Source of the DNA: VXNE01 sp965200505
GTDB lineage: Bacteria > Pseudomonadota > Gammaproteobacteria > Pseudomonadales > Azotimanducaceae
DNA length: 64,000 nt
Reading direction: 5' to 3'
Assembly (NCBI GenBank): GCA_965200505.1
Contig: OZ241343.1
Location: forward strand, 744,001 to 808,000
The position numbers and the translations under genes were made by a program. Below are positions 35,410 through 44,110 of the stretch, piece by piece (within the stretch, counting starts at the first letter, position 1; every line of letters begins with the position of its first letter). A model generated the notes under the pieces. It was given only the letters and a program-made list of their open reading frames with translations, did not search any database and was not told where the DNA came from.

Positions 35410-36900
35410 ATGAGCGACCGCTACACCCTAGAAGTGCAGGACTTCGGCCCCATCGTTGACGCCAACGTTGAGGTGCGGCCCTTAACCGTCTTCGTGGGCC
35501 CGAGCAACACCGGCAAGTCGTACTTGGCGGTGTTGATCTACGCGCTGCATCGATCCTTGGGCCGGCCCCCTGACGTTAGGGGGGGCTTGCGCTCGTTTCT
35601 TCGTAGGCAGCGCCCACTGCTAAATCTTCATTTGAGCCCGTCAAAGAGAGAGAAAATCGCGAAATGGATTCACCGCTTTCCGCCAGAGCAGAAATCTCAG
35701 CCTGAGTTGCCAGGCAGCCTTCTCACTCATACTCGCCGCGCTCTTGAGCAAGCGAGGCCTCTGCAGGACGCGATCGCGGGCGAGCTCCGTAGATGCTTCG
35801 GCGTGGAAGATTTGGCCGACTTAGTTCGACGCCCGAATTCAAGTGCTACGTCACATGTCAGTCTCCGCGTTCGCCATTCCGTAGACATTCAGCCCGTGTC
35901 CTACGGCTTCCACTTTGGTCTCGAAGCCAAGGCGGAGGCACCGTCCGGAAGGGTCCCTGGCTTGGAAGTGCATTTGCGTGAAGCGACAAACAAGGGCTTC
36001 GACATGCTTCCTCTCATGCGCCATGATGCGACGAGCCGTTTTGAACAGGACTACCTCATCGGTTCCATCGTCGAGAGGGCGTACAACTCCATCCTAGGGC
36101 CGATCGCCAGACTTGCCTACTACCTTCCTGCCGACCGAACCGGTGTGATGCATAGCCACAAGGTCGTTGTTGGCACTTTGCTGCAAGGAGCAACGACCGC
36201 CGGTTTGCGCCCTTCCACCAATGTCCCGCTGCTATCGGGCGTGCTGGCGGACTTCCTCGACCATCTAATTGCCGTTAACGACGCCGGAGGGACGCGGAAG
36301 AAGATAGAAGAATTGGCCTGGGCGGTAGAAAGGAACGTGCTCCAAGGCACCATCGGGGTAGATTCTGAAGCCTTAGGCTACCCGACTTTCACCTACCGTC
36401 CAGAAAACTGGAAGACAGATCTGCCCCTGCTTCGCGCATCGTCCATGGTGTCTGAACTGGCACCGGTCGTTCTCTACCTAAGGCATTGGGTCCAGCCGGG
36501 CGACACGTTCATTATCGAGGAGCCCGAAGCACACTTGCATCCTGCCATGCAGGCTGCGTTCGCCCGCGAGCTGGCCCGGTTGGTTCGGGCTGGCATTCGG
36601 ATAGTCATCACCACGCACAGCGAATGGCTCTTGGAGCAAATTGGCAACTTGGTGCGACTGTCGTCCTTGCCCACTAAGGAGCAAGCACGGCTCAACGGCG
36701 CGGACGTGGCCCTCAATCCGAACGATGTGGGGGCTTGGTTGTTCAAAACATCGGGGCGGCCCAAGGGATCGAAGGTAGAGGAAATCAAGCTTGACCCAGA
36801 GACAGGATTGTTTCCCACGGACTACGACCAAGTGAGCGATGCTCTATACAACGAGGGTGCGCACATCTTCAATTCCCAGCAACAGGGCGGCACGAAGTGA
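35410..36900 (+). CDS. AAA_15-type ATPase, first gene of an ATPase-nuclease pair
   Basis: 496-residue SMC/OLD-like ATPase: Walker A VGPSNTGKSY (residues 29-38), a long helical insertion, YYLPADRTGVMHS near 235, Walker B FIIEEPEAHLHP near 367 and a switch His in IVITTHSEWLLEQ. There is no C-terminal TOPRIM, so it is not a classical OLD nuclease. Its stop overlaps the start of the next gene (GTGA), giving strong coupling to a small PD-(D/E)XK-like protein. From about 35580 the base composition is more AT-rich than in the neighbouring housekeeping genes, suggesting transfer. ATPase-plus-small-effector pairs of this form are often anti-phage systems; no named system matches exactly. Confidence 0.85.
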   Translation: MSDRYTLEVQDFGPIVDANVEVRPLTVFVGPSNTGKSYLAVLIYALHRSLGRPPDVRGGLRSFLRRQRPLLNLHLSPSKREKIAKWIHRFPPEQKSQPELPGSLLTHTRRALEQARPLQDAIAGELRRCFGVEDLADLVRRPNSSATSHVSLRVRHSVDIQPVSYGFHFGLEAKAEAPSGRVPGLEVHLREATNKGFDMLPLMRHDATSRFEQDYLIGSIVERAYNSILGPIARLAYYLPADRTGVMHSHKVVVGTLLQGATTAGLRPSTNVPLLSGVLADFLDHLIAVNDAGGTRKKIEELAWAVERNVLQGTIGVDSEALGYPTFTYRPENWKTDLPLLRASSMVSELAPVVLYLRHWVQPGDTFIIEEPEAHLHPAMQAAFARELARLVRAGIRIVITTHSEWLLEQIGNLVRLSSLPTKEQARLNGADVALNPNDVGAWLFKTSGRPKGSKVEEIKLDPETGLFPTDYDQVSDALYNEGAHIFNSQQQGGTK

Positions 36901-37358
36901 ATGGCATCGCGGCCAAGATTCGGGCCAGTATTCCGTCACGATGCCAAGTCCGCCAATGCAGAGCCGGTGGCTGCGGGGTGTCCATGAAGGGTGCGCCCAC
37001 TTCGCGGGTGCTCATCAACTTGGATTGTGTCGAACTACGATTGGCCGGTGGGCCGCGATGCGACTATTTGGCCGTTTTCGACTATGGCCATACCACTCGA
37101 ATCGCCGCCATCGAACTGAAGAGCGGTTTGTTTAAGGCCGCGGACGTCGCCGGACAACTGCAGGGCGGCGCAAACTTCGCGCAATCGCTACCTACGGTAG
37201 ATGCCAAGAACTTCGTGCCCGTGCTTGCCCGCGGGCGACGCGTTCATCCAGCGCAACTAAAGGCCTTGCGGAAGCACCGCATCAGCTATCGCGGCACTCC
37301 GCATCAGATCGTCCTGATTCGCTGCGGCGGGAAGATGGTCGATGCGTTCGGCCCATAG
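36897..37358 (+). CDS. Small PD-(D/E)XK-like nuclease candidate coupled to the AAA ATPase
   Basis: 153 residues from GTG 36897, which overlaps the ATPase stop by 4 bp. An N-terminal Cys-rich stretch (SRCQVRQCRAGGCG) precedes a possible nuclease core: Asp56 in GGPRCDYLAVFD and Glu73-x-Lys75 in IAAIELKSG, the spacing of a PD-(D/E)XK site, followed by a helix ending QLQGGANFAQSL, as in this fold. The C-terminal half (VPVLARGRRVHPAQLKAL, HQIVLIRCGGKMVDAF) is beta-rich. I do not recognise a named family. The reading is a predicted effector controlled by the ATPase, based on the motif and the gene overlap only. Confidence 0.65.
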   Translation: MNGIAAKIRASIPSRCQVRQCRAGGCGVSMKGAPTSRVLINLDCVELRLAGGPRCDYLAVFDYGHTTRIAAIELKSGLFKAADVAGQLQGGANFAQSLPTVDAKNFVPVLARGRRVHPAQLKALRKHRISYRGTPHQIVLIRCGGKMVDAFGP

Positions 37359-37546
37359 GGCGCTCAAATCCGTTAGGCCATCCCATCGGCGGCCCGCTCG
37401 CCAACCCTGCGGCGAGTGAACGGCCGATCCACGCGCGCAACCTCCAAGCCCACGCTTCACCGCGTAGCGCTGCCGAATCCGGCGCTACGCTGCCTGCCAA
37501 TTGCGGTTATATTCCCCCGCTTGCCATACGGGAGGGGAGGACCGAG

Positions 37547-39577
37547 GTGGCCTACACGACCCAAGCCATCCGTAACATCGCGCTCGCTGGCCATGCCGGC
37601 AGCGGCAAGACGGAGCTCGCGGAGGCGCTGCTGCACGCCGCCGGCAAGATTTCCAGCAAGGGCTCCGTTGATGCCGGAACCACCGTTTCAGACGCGGCGC
37701 CACGGGAACAGAGCCTCAAGCACTCCCTGAACGCATCGTTCTGTCACTTGGACCACGCAGACGTCCACATCAACCTCATCGACACGCCGGGCTATCCCGA
37801 TTTCCAAGGGCGGATGTTGTCCGTGCTGCCGGCGGTGGAGACCGTCGCGCTGGTGGTGAACGCCGCGGCCGGCGTCGAGACCATGACGCATCGGGTGATG
37901 GAGGCGGCCAAGGAACGCAACCTGTGCCGCATGATCGTCGTCAACAAGACGGACGCCGAGGGCGCGGACGCGGCGGTGACGTTGGCGAGCCTGCAGGAAG
38001 CGTTCGGCAACGAGTGCCTGCCCATCAACTTGCCGGCCGGCGGTGGCGCGAGCGTCGTGGACGTGTTTTTTCAGGATGGCGGCGCAGAGGCGGATTTCGG
38101 CGTCGTCGCGGACGCCCACGAGCGCATCGTCGATCAAGTCGTCGAGGTCGATGACGATCTCATGGAGGAGTACCTAGAGCAGGGCGAGGTGGCGCCGGAA
38201 CGGTTGCACGAAGCCTTCGAGAAGGCGTTGCGGGAAGGCCACCTGCTGCCCATCTGCTTCGTTTCCGCGGCCACCGGCGCCGGTGTGCCCGAGCTCTTGG
38301 ACGTGTTGGCGAAGTTCATGCCTTCGCCCGAGGAGGGCAATCCTCCCACCTTCACGCATGGCGATGGCGACGACCCGGCCGCTGTGTCGCCAGATGCGGA
38401 CAAGTCCGTCGTCGCCCACGTGGTGAAGGTGGAGATCGACCCGTTCCGGGGCCGCTTGGCCACCTTCCGCATCCATCAGGGCACCGTCCGGCGCGGCGCG
38501 CAACTGTTCGTGGGCGACGCGAGGAAGCCCATCAAGGCGAGCCACCTCTTGAAGCTCAATGGCGCCCAACACGAGGAAGTGGACGCGGCCGTGGCCGGCG
38601 ACATCTGCGCCATCCCGCGCGCAGAGGAGCTGTCGTTCGGCGACTTGCTGCACGATTCCCATGACGAGGACGACATTCGCCTCAAGCTGCCGGCGTTGCC
38701 GGAACCGATGTACGGCCGCGCCATCAGCGCCGAGACGGACGCGGACGCCCAAAAGGCGAACGAGGCGTTGGCGGTACTGTGTGCCGAGGATCCGTCCTTG
38801 CGCGTGGATCACGTCGCCAGCATGAACGAGACGGTGCTCCGCGCCATCGGCGAAATCCACCTCCGCACCGCCTTGGACGACGTGGCCGAGCGCCACGGCG
38901 TGACGGTGCAGACGGCGCTGCCCTCCATCGCTTACCGCGAGACCATCACCAAGAACGCCGACGGGCACCATCGCCACAAGAAGCAGACCGGCGGCGCCGG
39001 CCAGTTCGGCGAGGTGTTCCTGCGCGTGGAGCCTCTGCGACAAGGCGGTTTCGAGTTCGTCGATCAAGTGGTGGGCGGCGTCATCCCGTCCCAGTTCATC
39101 CCCGCGGTGGAGAAGGGCATACGGGAAGTGCTGGACGAAGGCGCCATTTCCGGCAACCCGCTGCAGGACGTGCGCGTCACCGTGTACGACGGCAAGCACC
39201 ACTCGGTGGATTCCAAGGAGATCGCCTTCGTGCAGGCGGGCAAACGCGCCTTTGTCGATGCGGTGAAGAAGGCGGCGCCCATCGTGATGGAACCGGTGGT
39301 GGACGCTTCGATCACCGTGCCCGAGAACTGCATGGGCGATGTGGCTGGCGACCTTTCCGGCATGCGCGGTTCGGTGAAGGGCACCAACGTGTTGCCCGGC
39401 GGGCGCATCGAGATCGCCGGGCAGGCGCCGCTGAAGGAAATCCAGGGCTACCACTCACGCTTAAAGTCCCTCTCCGGTGGCGAAGGCACCTTCAGCATCG
39501 CCTTCAGCCACTACGCGCAAGTGCCGGCGGCGGATCAGCAGGAACTCGTGAAGGCGTTCCGCTCCGACGAGGAATAG
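37547..39577 (+). CDS. Elongation factor G-like GTPase (EF-G paralogue)
   Basis: 676 residues with the full EF-G domain order: G domain, domain II, then III-V. The P-loop is GHAGSGKT (residues 15-22) rather than the AHIDAGKTT of canonical FusA; the G3 and G4 boxes are DTPGYPDF and NKTDAE. Domain IV (YRETITKNADGHHRHKKQTG, QFGEVFLRVEP) and V (MGDVAGDLSGMRGSVKG) are present. No rpsL/rpsG/tuf neighbours are here, so this is a second, EF-G2-type copy rather than the str-operon gene; such paralogues vary in function (translation, ribosome recycling or unknown). GTG 37547 is preceded by a very strong GGAGGGGAGG 6 nt upstream. Confidence 0.88.
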   Translation: MAYTTQAIRNIALAGHAGSGKTELAEALLHAAGKISSKGSVDAGTTVSDAAPREQSLKHSLNASFCHLDHADVHINLIDTPGYPDFQGRMLSVLPAVETVALVVNAAAGVETMTHRVMEAAKERNLCRMIVVNKTDAEGADAAVTLASLQEAFGNECLPINLPAGGGASVVDVFFQDGGAEADFGVVADAHERIVDQVVEVDDDLMEEYLEQGEVAPERLHEAFEKALREGHLLPICFVSAATGAGVPELLDVLAKFMPSPEEGNPPTFTHGDGDDPAAVSPDADKSVVAHVVKVEIDPFRGRLATFRIHQGTVRRGAQLFVGDARKPIKASHLLKLNGAQHEEVDAAVAGDICAIPRAEELSFGDLLHDSHDEDDIRLKLPALPEPMYGRAISAETDADAQKANEALAVLCAEDPSLRVDHVASMNETVLRAIGEIHLRTALDDVAERHGVTVQTALPSIAYRETITKNADGHHRHKKQTGGAGQFGEVFLRVEPLRQGGFEFVDQVVGGVIPSQFIPAVEKGIREVLDEGAISGNPLQDVRVTVYDGKHHSVDSKEIAFVQAGKRAFVDAVKKAAPIVMEPVVDASITVPENCMGDVAGDLSGMRGSVKGTNVLPGGRIEIAGQAPLKEIQGYHSRLKSLSGGEGTFSIAFSHYAQVPAADQQELVKAFRSDEE

Positions 39578-39673
39578 GCGCATGGCGACGAGCGCCGCGG
39601 CGCGTCCGAAGAACACTCGCCTCGCGGCGGTGGCGGTGCGGGAGAGCGTAGCCGCCACACCCGTCGCACGCCC

Positions 39674-42316
39674 ATGAGCGCTCCTTCCCACGCCGCTCCA
39701 ACGCCGCCGCTTTCAGCACCGCTGGATGCCCTCGCGGGCCTTGGCGCAGATGTGGTGGGCGGCAAGGTGGCTGGCCTGTTGCGGCTCCGCCAAGCCGGTT
39801 TGCAGGTGCCGGATGCCGTGGTGATGACGACGGCCTTCTTCGCCCCGTGGCTCGAAGCGCTGACCGCGGACGAGGGTTGGCGCAACGCCCTGGAGACAGC
39901 ACGGCACGATGCCGAGACGGGTGTGCTCGCGGCCGCTTGCGAGGCGGTGCAGGAGCGCGTCCCGGCACTGCCACTGGACGCTGAACGCCAATCGCTCCTT
40001 GATTCCATTCCCGAAACGCTCGGCCCGGGCCCCTACGCCGTGCGCTCTTCGTCGCCACAGGAAGACCAAGCCAGCGCCTCCTTCGCCGGCCTCTATGAAA
40101 CCGTGCTCGGCGTGCGGCCGGCCGCCGTGGAAGAGGCCGTGCGCCAATGCTTCGCGTCTTGCTTGGCCGAGCGGGTGCTGCGCTACAAGGTGGAACGCGG
40201 CTTTGAGAGCTTGCGGCCGGCCATCGCCGTGATCGTGCAGTGCCAAGTGGAGAGCGACGTGTCTGGCGTGGCGTTCTCCATCAACCCCCTCACCAACGAC
40301 TACGACGAACTTCTGTTGAACGCCAGTTGGGGTCTCGGCGAAGCGCTGGTGAGCGGGGCGCTGACGCCGGATTCGGTCGTCGTGGACAAGGTCTCGGGCA
40401 CCATCGTCTCGCAACAAGCCGGCGACAAGGGCGGCGACCGCCCCGGCGAGTTGTGCCTCGCGGCGCCCCAGGTCGCCGAGATCCTGGCAGGGGTGCGCGG
40501 CATCGAGCCTTTGTTCGATGATCCGGTGGACGTGGAATGGGCCTTCGCGGGCGGGCGCCTGCATTGGCTGCAAGCCCGGCCGGTGACGGCATGGGTGCCT
40601 TTGCACGAGTCTCTGCTCACTGAACCAGGCGCGCCTCGACGGCTTTACGTGGATGGCTACTTGACGGACGCCATCACCATGAGCACCGCGATCACGCCCC
40701 TCTCTGAGGATGTGACCAGCCTGCTGTACGAGCTGTTCTTCAAGTGGATGTTCGGCACGCCGTTCACGGTGGCGAATGCGGCGCGCTTCGGCATGCACAC
40801 CGCGATCTGCCGCTTGTACCTCGACGTCTCCATGTACCTGCACTTGATGACCAAACCCGGCATGGCCGAGATGTCTTCGTTGAAGAACCCCATCATTGGC
40901 GCCCTGCTCGCCACGCCGGAGATGCAGCGCTACCGTCCCGCCAAGCCGCCGCTCCATGCGCGAACGTGGCGCGTGGTCGGCAGCCTGTTGGCCATGTACT
41001 GGCGCATGCGTGGGGTGTTGTTGGGGCTGTTCGCGCCGGCGTTTTGGCCGCGCCGTTTCCAAGCCACCTACCAACGCACCATCGCCGAGTTCAACGAGTG
41101 GATGGCGCGACCCCTCGATCACTCAAGGCCCATCGCCGAGGACGTGCTCGAAAGCGCCCAACGCGCCGGCAACACCATCGCGGCTTCGTCCATGCCGGCG
41201 TTCGCCTACAGCTTCTACCTCCAATACCGCATTCGCGGCTTGGCGAACCCCAAGTCCCCGGAGCAGGTCGCTTGGGCGAACACGGTGTCCACCAGCCACG
41301 AAGAAGACATGATCGTGCAGATGGGCACCATCCTCCACGACATGGCGCAGCTTCTGCCGGCCGCCGAGTTTGACGACATCAGCGCCTTGGAGGAAAAGCT
41401 CCGCGAGCGCCAGTTGCCGCCGCCGTTCTTGGCCAAGTGGGACGAGTTCGAGGGCCTGTATGGTTGCCGCGGGCCCTTGGAGATGGAGCTCGCCAATCCC
41501 AAGTATGGCGACGCCCCGCGCATCGCCCTGCGGCAGATGGCCGGCCTGGTGGCCGCCGGTGACGCCGGCAACCCCCGCGAACTGGCGCGACGCCAAGCCG
41601 AGCGCCGCCGAACGGCTTTTGACAATCTCCTTGCGGCGCTGCCCCGGCGCAAGGCGCGAAAGCTGCGCAAGCGTCACGCCGCCAGCGCGAACTACGGTGC
41701 CGCGCGGGAGTTGTTCAAGCATCACGTCATGCAGATCTTCGGTCGGGCGAGGGCGTTGGTGCTGCACCAAGCCGAAGCCTTCATGAAGGCAGGCCGCCTC
41801 GACCGCCCCGAACAGATCTTCGAACTCACCCTGGACGACGTGGAACGGGCGCGGCGCGACGCCAGCTTCGACCTACGCGCCGCGGCCGCGGAACGAGGTG
41901 CCCACTATCGAAGGCTCAAGTCCGTGCCGCACTTCCCGATGTTCATCGATTCGCGCGGGCGCATTCTCCGGCTGGAACCGCCGGTTCGGGACGGCGCGCT
42001 GGTGGGCACCGCCGTTTCCCCCGGCGTGGCGCAAGGCCCGGTGAAGGTGCTCAACCACCCGTTCGAGAAACCCGTTGAGCCGGGGGACGTATTGGTCGCC
42101 GTGACCACAGACCCCGGCTGGACGCCACTCTTCATCAGCGCCGCGGCGGTGATTCTGGAACATGGCGGCGAGTTGCAGCACGGCGCTCTGGTGGCGCGGG
42201 AATACGGCAAGCCCTGCGTCACCGCCATTCAGGATGTGACGACGCGATTCAGCGACGGCCAGCGCGTGGAAGTGGATGGCGCGGCCGGCACGGTGCGTGT
42301 GCTGGAACCGGCGTAG
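39674..42316 (+). CDS. PEP synthase/rifampin phosphotransferase-like enzyme
   Basis: 880 residues. The N-terminal pyruvate/PEP-binding ATP-grasp domain (VVGGKVAGLLRLRQAGLQVP, YAVRSSSPQEDQASASFAGL, GVAFSINPLTNDYDELLLN, VEWAFAGGRLHWLQARPV) is followed by a large, partly helical middle domain and a C-terminal swivelling His domain, EHGGELQHGALVAREYGKPC, with the phospho-acceptor His836. This order (ATP-binding, substrate, His domain) and the length match rifampin phosphotransferase-like proteins; true PEP synthase has a C-terminal PEP/pyruvate barrel that is missing here. The substrate is unknown; many such homologues do not act on antibiotics. Start ATG 39674, 96 bp after the EF-G gene. Confidence 0.82.
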   Translation: MSAPSHAAPTPPLSAPLDALAGLGADVVGGKVAGLLRLRQAGLQVPDAVVMTTAFFAPWLEALTADEGWRNALETARHDAETGVLAAACEAVQERVPALPLDAERQSLLDSIPETLGPGPYAVRSSSPQEDQASASFAGLYETVLGVRPAAVEEAVRQCFASCLAERVLRYKVERGFESLRPAIAVIVQCQVESDVSGVAFSINPLTNDYDELLLNASWGLGEALVSGALTPDSVVVDKVSGTIVSQQAGDKGGDRPGELCLAAPQVAEILAGVRGIEPLFDDPVDVEWAFAGGRLHWLQARPVTAWVPLHESLLTEPGAPRRLYVDGYLTDAITMSTAITPLSEDVTSLLYELFFKWMFGTPFTVANAARFGMHTAICRLYLDVSMYLHLMTKPGMAEMSSLKNPIIGALLATPEMQRYRPAKPPLHARTWRVVGSLLAMYWRMRGVLLGLFAPAFWPRRFQATYQRTIAEFNEWMARPLDHSRPIAEDVLESAQRAGNTIAASSMPAFAYSFYLQYRIRGLANPKSPEQVAWANTVSTSHEEDMIVQMGTILHDMAQLLPAAEFDDISALEEKLRERQLPPPFLAKWDEFEGLYGCRGPLEMELANPKYGDAPRIALRQMAGLVAAGDAGNPRELARRQAERRRTAFDNLLAALPRRKARKLRKRHAASANYGAARELFKHHVMQIFGRARALVLHQAEAFMKAGRLDRPEQIFELTLDDVERARRDASFDLRAAAAERGAHYRRLKSVPHFPMFIDSRGRILRLEPPVRDGALVGTAVSPGVAQGPVKVLNHPFEKPVEPGDVLVAVTTDPGWTPLFISAAAVILEHGGELQHGALVAREYGKPCVTAIQDVTTRFSDGQRVEVDGAAGTVRVLEPA

Positions 42317-42377
42317 CGGCGCCCTCTGGCCAGCGGCGCGGGCCCACACCGCTCCGTGCCCGCCACGAACGCCATCC

Positions 42378-43478
42378 TCAAGCACATTCCGCCTGCTTCC
42401 GAAACGCCTCGAGCGTTTCGAGAATGGCGTCACGCGGGATGTCCGTGGTGACGGATACGGCGCCGATGGCATCGGGCAACACCAAGCGGATGCGGCCGCC
42501 CAGGGCCTTCTTGTCCATGGCCATCGCGCTCAACAACGTCTCACTATCCAGCGCTGGCGGCACCACCGGCAGCCCGCAGCGAACGAGCAGCGCGCGAATG
42601 TGACTGACGGCGGCCGCGCTCAACCGCCCACAGCGCTCGGCCAAGTGCGCGGCCATCACCATGCCGATGGCGACGGCTTCGCCGTGCAGCAGGGCGCGGT
42701 ACTGCGTCGCCGCCTCCAATGCGTGGCCGAAGGTGTGGCCGTAGTTCAAGATCATCCGGCTGCCGGCTTCCCGCTCATCCGCCTGCACCACCGCCGCCTT
42801 GATCTCGCAGGAGCGGCGAATGGCGTGGATGAGCGCGGCCGGCTCCCGGGCGAGCAACGCTTCCACGTTATCTTCGAGCCAACCGAAGAAGCCCGCGTCT
42901 TGGATCACGCCATATTTCACGACTTCGGCAAGCCCGGCGCGCAACTCTCGCGCCGGCAGCGTCTTGAGCGCCGCCACATCCGCGATGACGCAAGCCGGCT
43001 GGTGGAACGCGCCGATCAGGTTCTTGCCGCCGGCATGGTTCACGCCGGTTTTGCCGCCGACGGAGGAGTCCACGAGCGCCAGCAACGTGGTGGGCACCTG
43101 CACGAAGCGCACACCGCGCTGGTAGATGGCCGCGGCGAAGCCCGCGACGTCGCCAACCACGCCGCCACCCAAGGCGATCACCGTGGTGGCACGGCTATGG
43201 CGGGCTTCGACCAACTTGTCGATGATGGCGGACACCGCGTCCAAGGTCTTGGTGGCTTCGCCTTCCGCCAAGGTGATGGTGTCCGCGACCAGGTTCGCCG
43301 GCAGGCTTTCCAAGAGCGGTGCCAAGTAATGGGTGGCGACGGCGGCGTTGGTGACGATGAGCGCCTCGCCGTCAACGTGGGGCGCCAGCAACCCGGTGCG
43401 GCCCAAGAGGCCGGTGCCGATCCAAATCGGATAGGCGCGGTCGCCCAAATCGACGACGAGTTCGTGGGCGTCCTTCAT
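42378..43478 (-). CDS. aroB: 3-dehydroquinate synthase
   Basis: Second step of the shikimate pathway: cyclises DAHP to 3-dehydroquinate using NAD and a divalent metal. It is 366 residues, as usual. NAD-binding and active-site blocks: VIALGGGVVGDVAGFAAAIY, FVQVPTTLLALVDSSVGGK, GVNHAGGKNLIGAF, the metal ligands in GLAEVVKYGVI, and ILNYGHTFGHALE. Its ATG overlaps the stop of aroK by 4 bp, the common aroKB arrangement of gammaproteobacteria. Confidence 0.97.
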   Translation of the reverse strand: MKDAHELVVDLGDRAYPIWIGTGLLGRTGLLAPHVDGEALIVTNAAVATHYLAPLLESLPANLVADTITLAEGEATKTLDAVSAIIDKLVEARHSRATTVIALGGGVVGDVAGFAAAIYQRGVRFVQVPTTLLALVDSSVGGKTGVNHAGGKNLIGAFHQPACVIADVAALKTLPARELRAGLAEVVKYGVIQDAGFFGWLEDNVEALLAREPAALIHAIRRSCEIKAAVVQADEREAGSRMILNYGHTFGHALEAATQYRALLHGEAVAIGMVMAAHLAERCGRLSAAAVSHIRALLVRCGLPVVPPALDSETLLSAMAMDKKALGGRIRLVLPDAIGAVSVTTDIPRDAILETLEAFRKQAECA

Positions 43479-43996
43479 GGGTTGTTGAGCGTGGCCAGCC
43501 GCGCCACGATGTCCTCCGAGATCGCCCGCGCCGAGCCGGCCGCCACCGAAACATCGATGTGCGCCGTTTGCCGGTAGAGCTCCGCGCGTTCAGCGTTCAA
43601 GCGCCGAAACCGCTCTTCCCGACCCGGCCCCTTCAGCAACGGCCGCCGCGTGTCGTGCCGCACTCGCGCCAACAGCCGCTCCACTGGCGCGTTGAGATAC
43701 ACCACCGCGCCGCGTTCGCGTAAACACTGCCGGTTCTTGGGGCGCAGGATAGCGCCGCCACCCGTGGCGAGCACCACGCCATCGGTTTGCGTCAGTTCGT
43801 CGAGCACCGCCTCCTCCCGGTCGCGGAAGCCATCCTCGCCCTCCACGTCGAAAATCCAAGCCACTTCCGCCCCGGCGCGCGCCTCAATCACTTTGTCCGT
43901 GTCCATGAAGGGCAACCCGAGCGCCTTGGCGAGGCGGCGGCCAACGGTGGTCTTGCCCGACGCGGGCATGCCAATGAGAAAGACGTTGCCGGGCAT
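43475..43996 (-). CDS. aroK: Shikimate kinase
   Basis: 173-residue NMP-kinase-like enzyme that phosphorylates shikimate at the 3-OH. P-loop GMPASGKTTVGRRLA, the substrate Asp in FMDTDKVIE, GEDGFRDREEAVL, ATGGGAILRP, and the LID segment RHDTRRPLLKG are all visible. It is the first gene of the aroKB pair on the minus strand, overlapping aroB by ATGA. About 115 bp upstream hold no further gene; the promoter was not identified. Confidence 0.96.
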   Translation of the reverse strand: MPGNVFLIGMPASGKTTVGRRLAKALGLPFMDTDKVIEARAGAEVAWIFDVEGEDGFRDREEAVLDELTQTDGVVLATGGGAILRPKNRQCLRERGAVVYLNAPVERLLARVRHDTRRPLLKGPGREERFRRLNAERAELYRQTAHIDVSVAAGSARAISEDIVARLATLNNP

Positions 43997-44110
43997 GGCG
44001 GTGCATGCGCCTCGTGGCGGGATGCTGCGAAGCTACAAGCCGGCGGGGGAGATTTCAAACGGCCATGCGGCCCACCAGGCCGTCTGGGCGGGCCGCCCGT
44101 GAGCGCGGCG

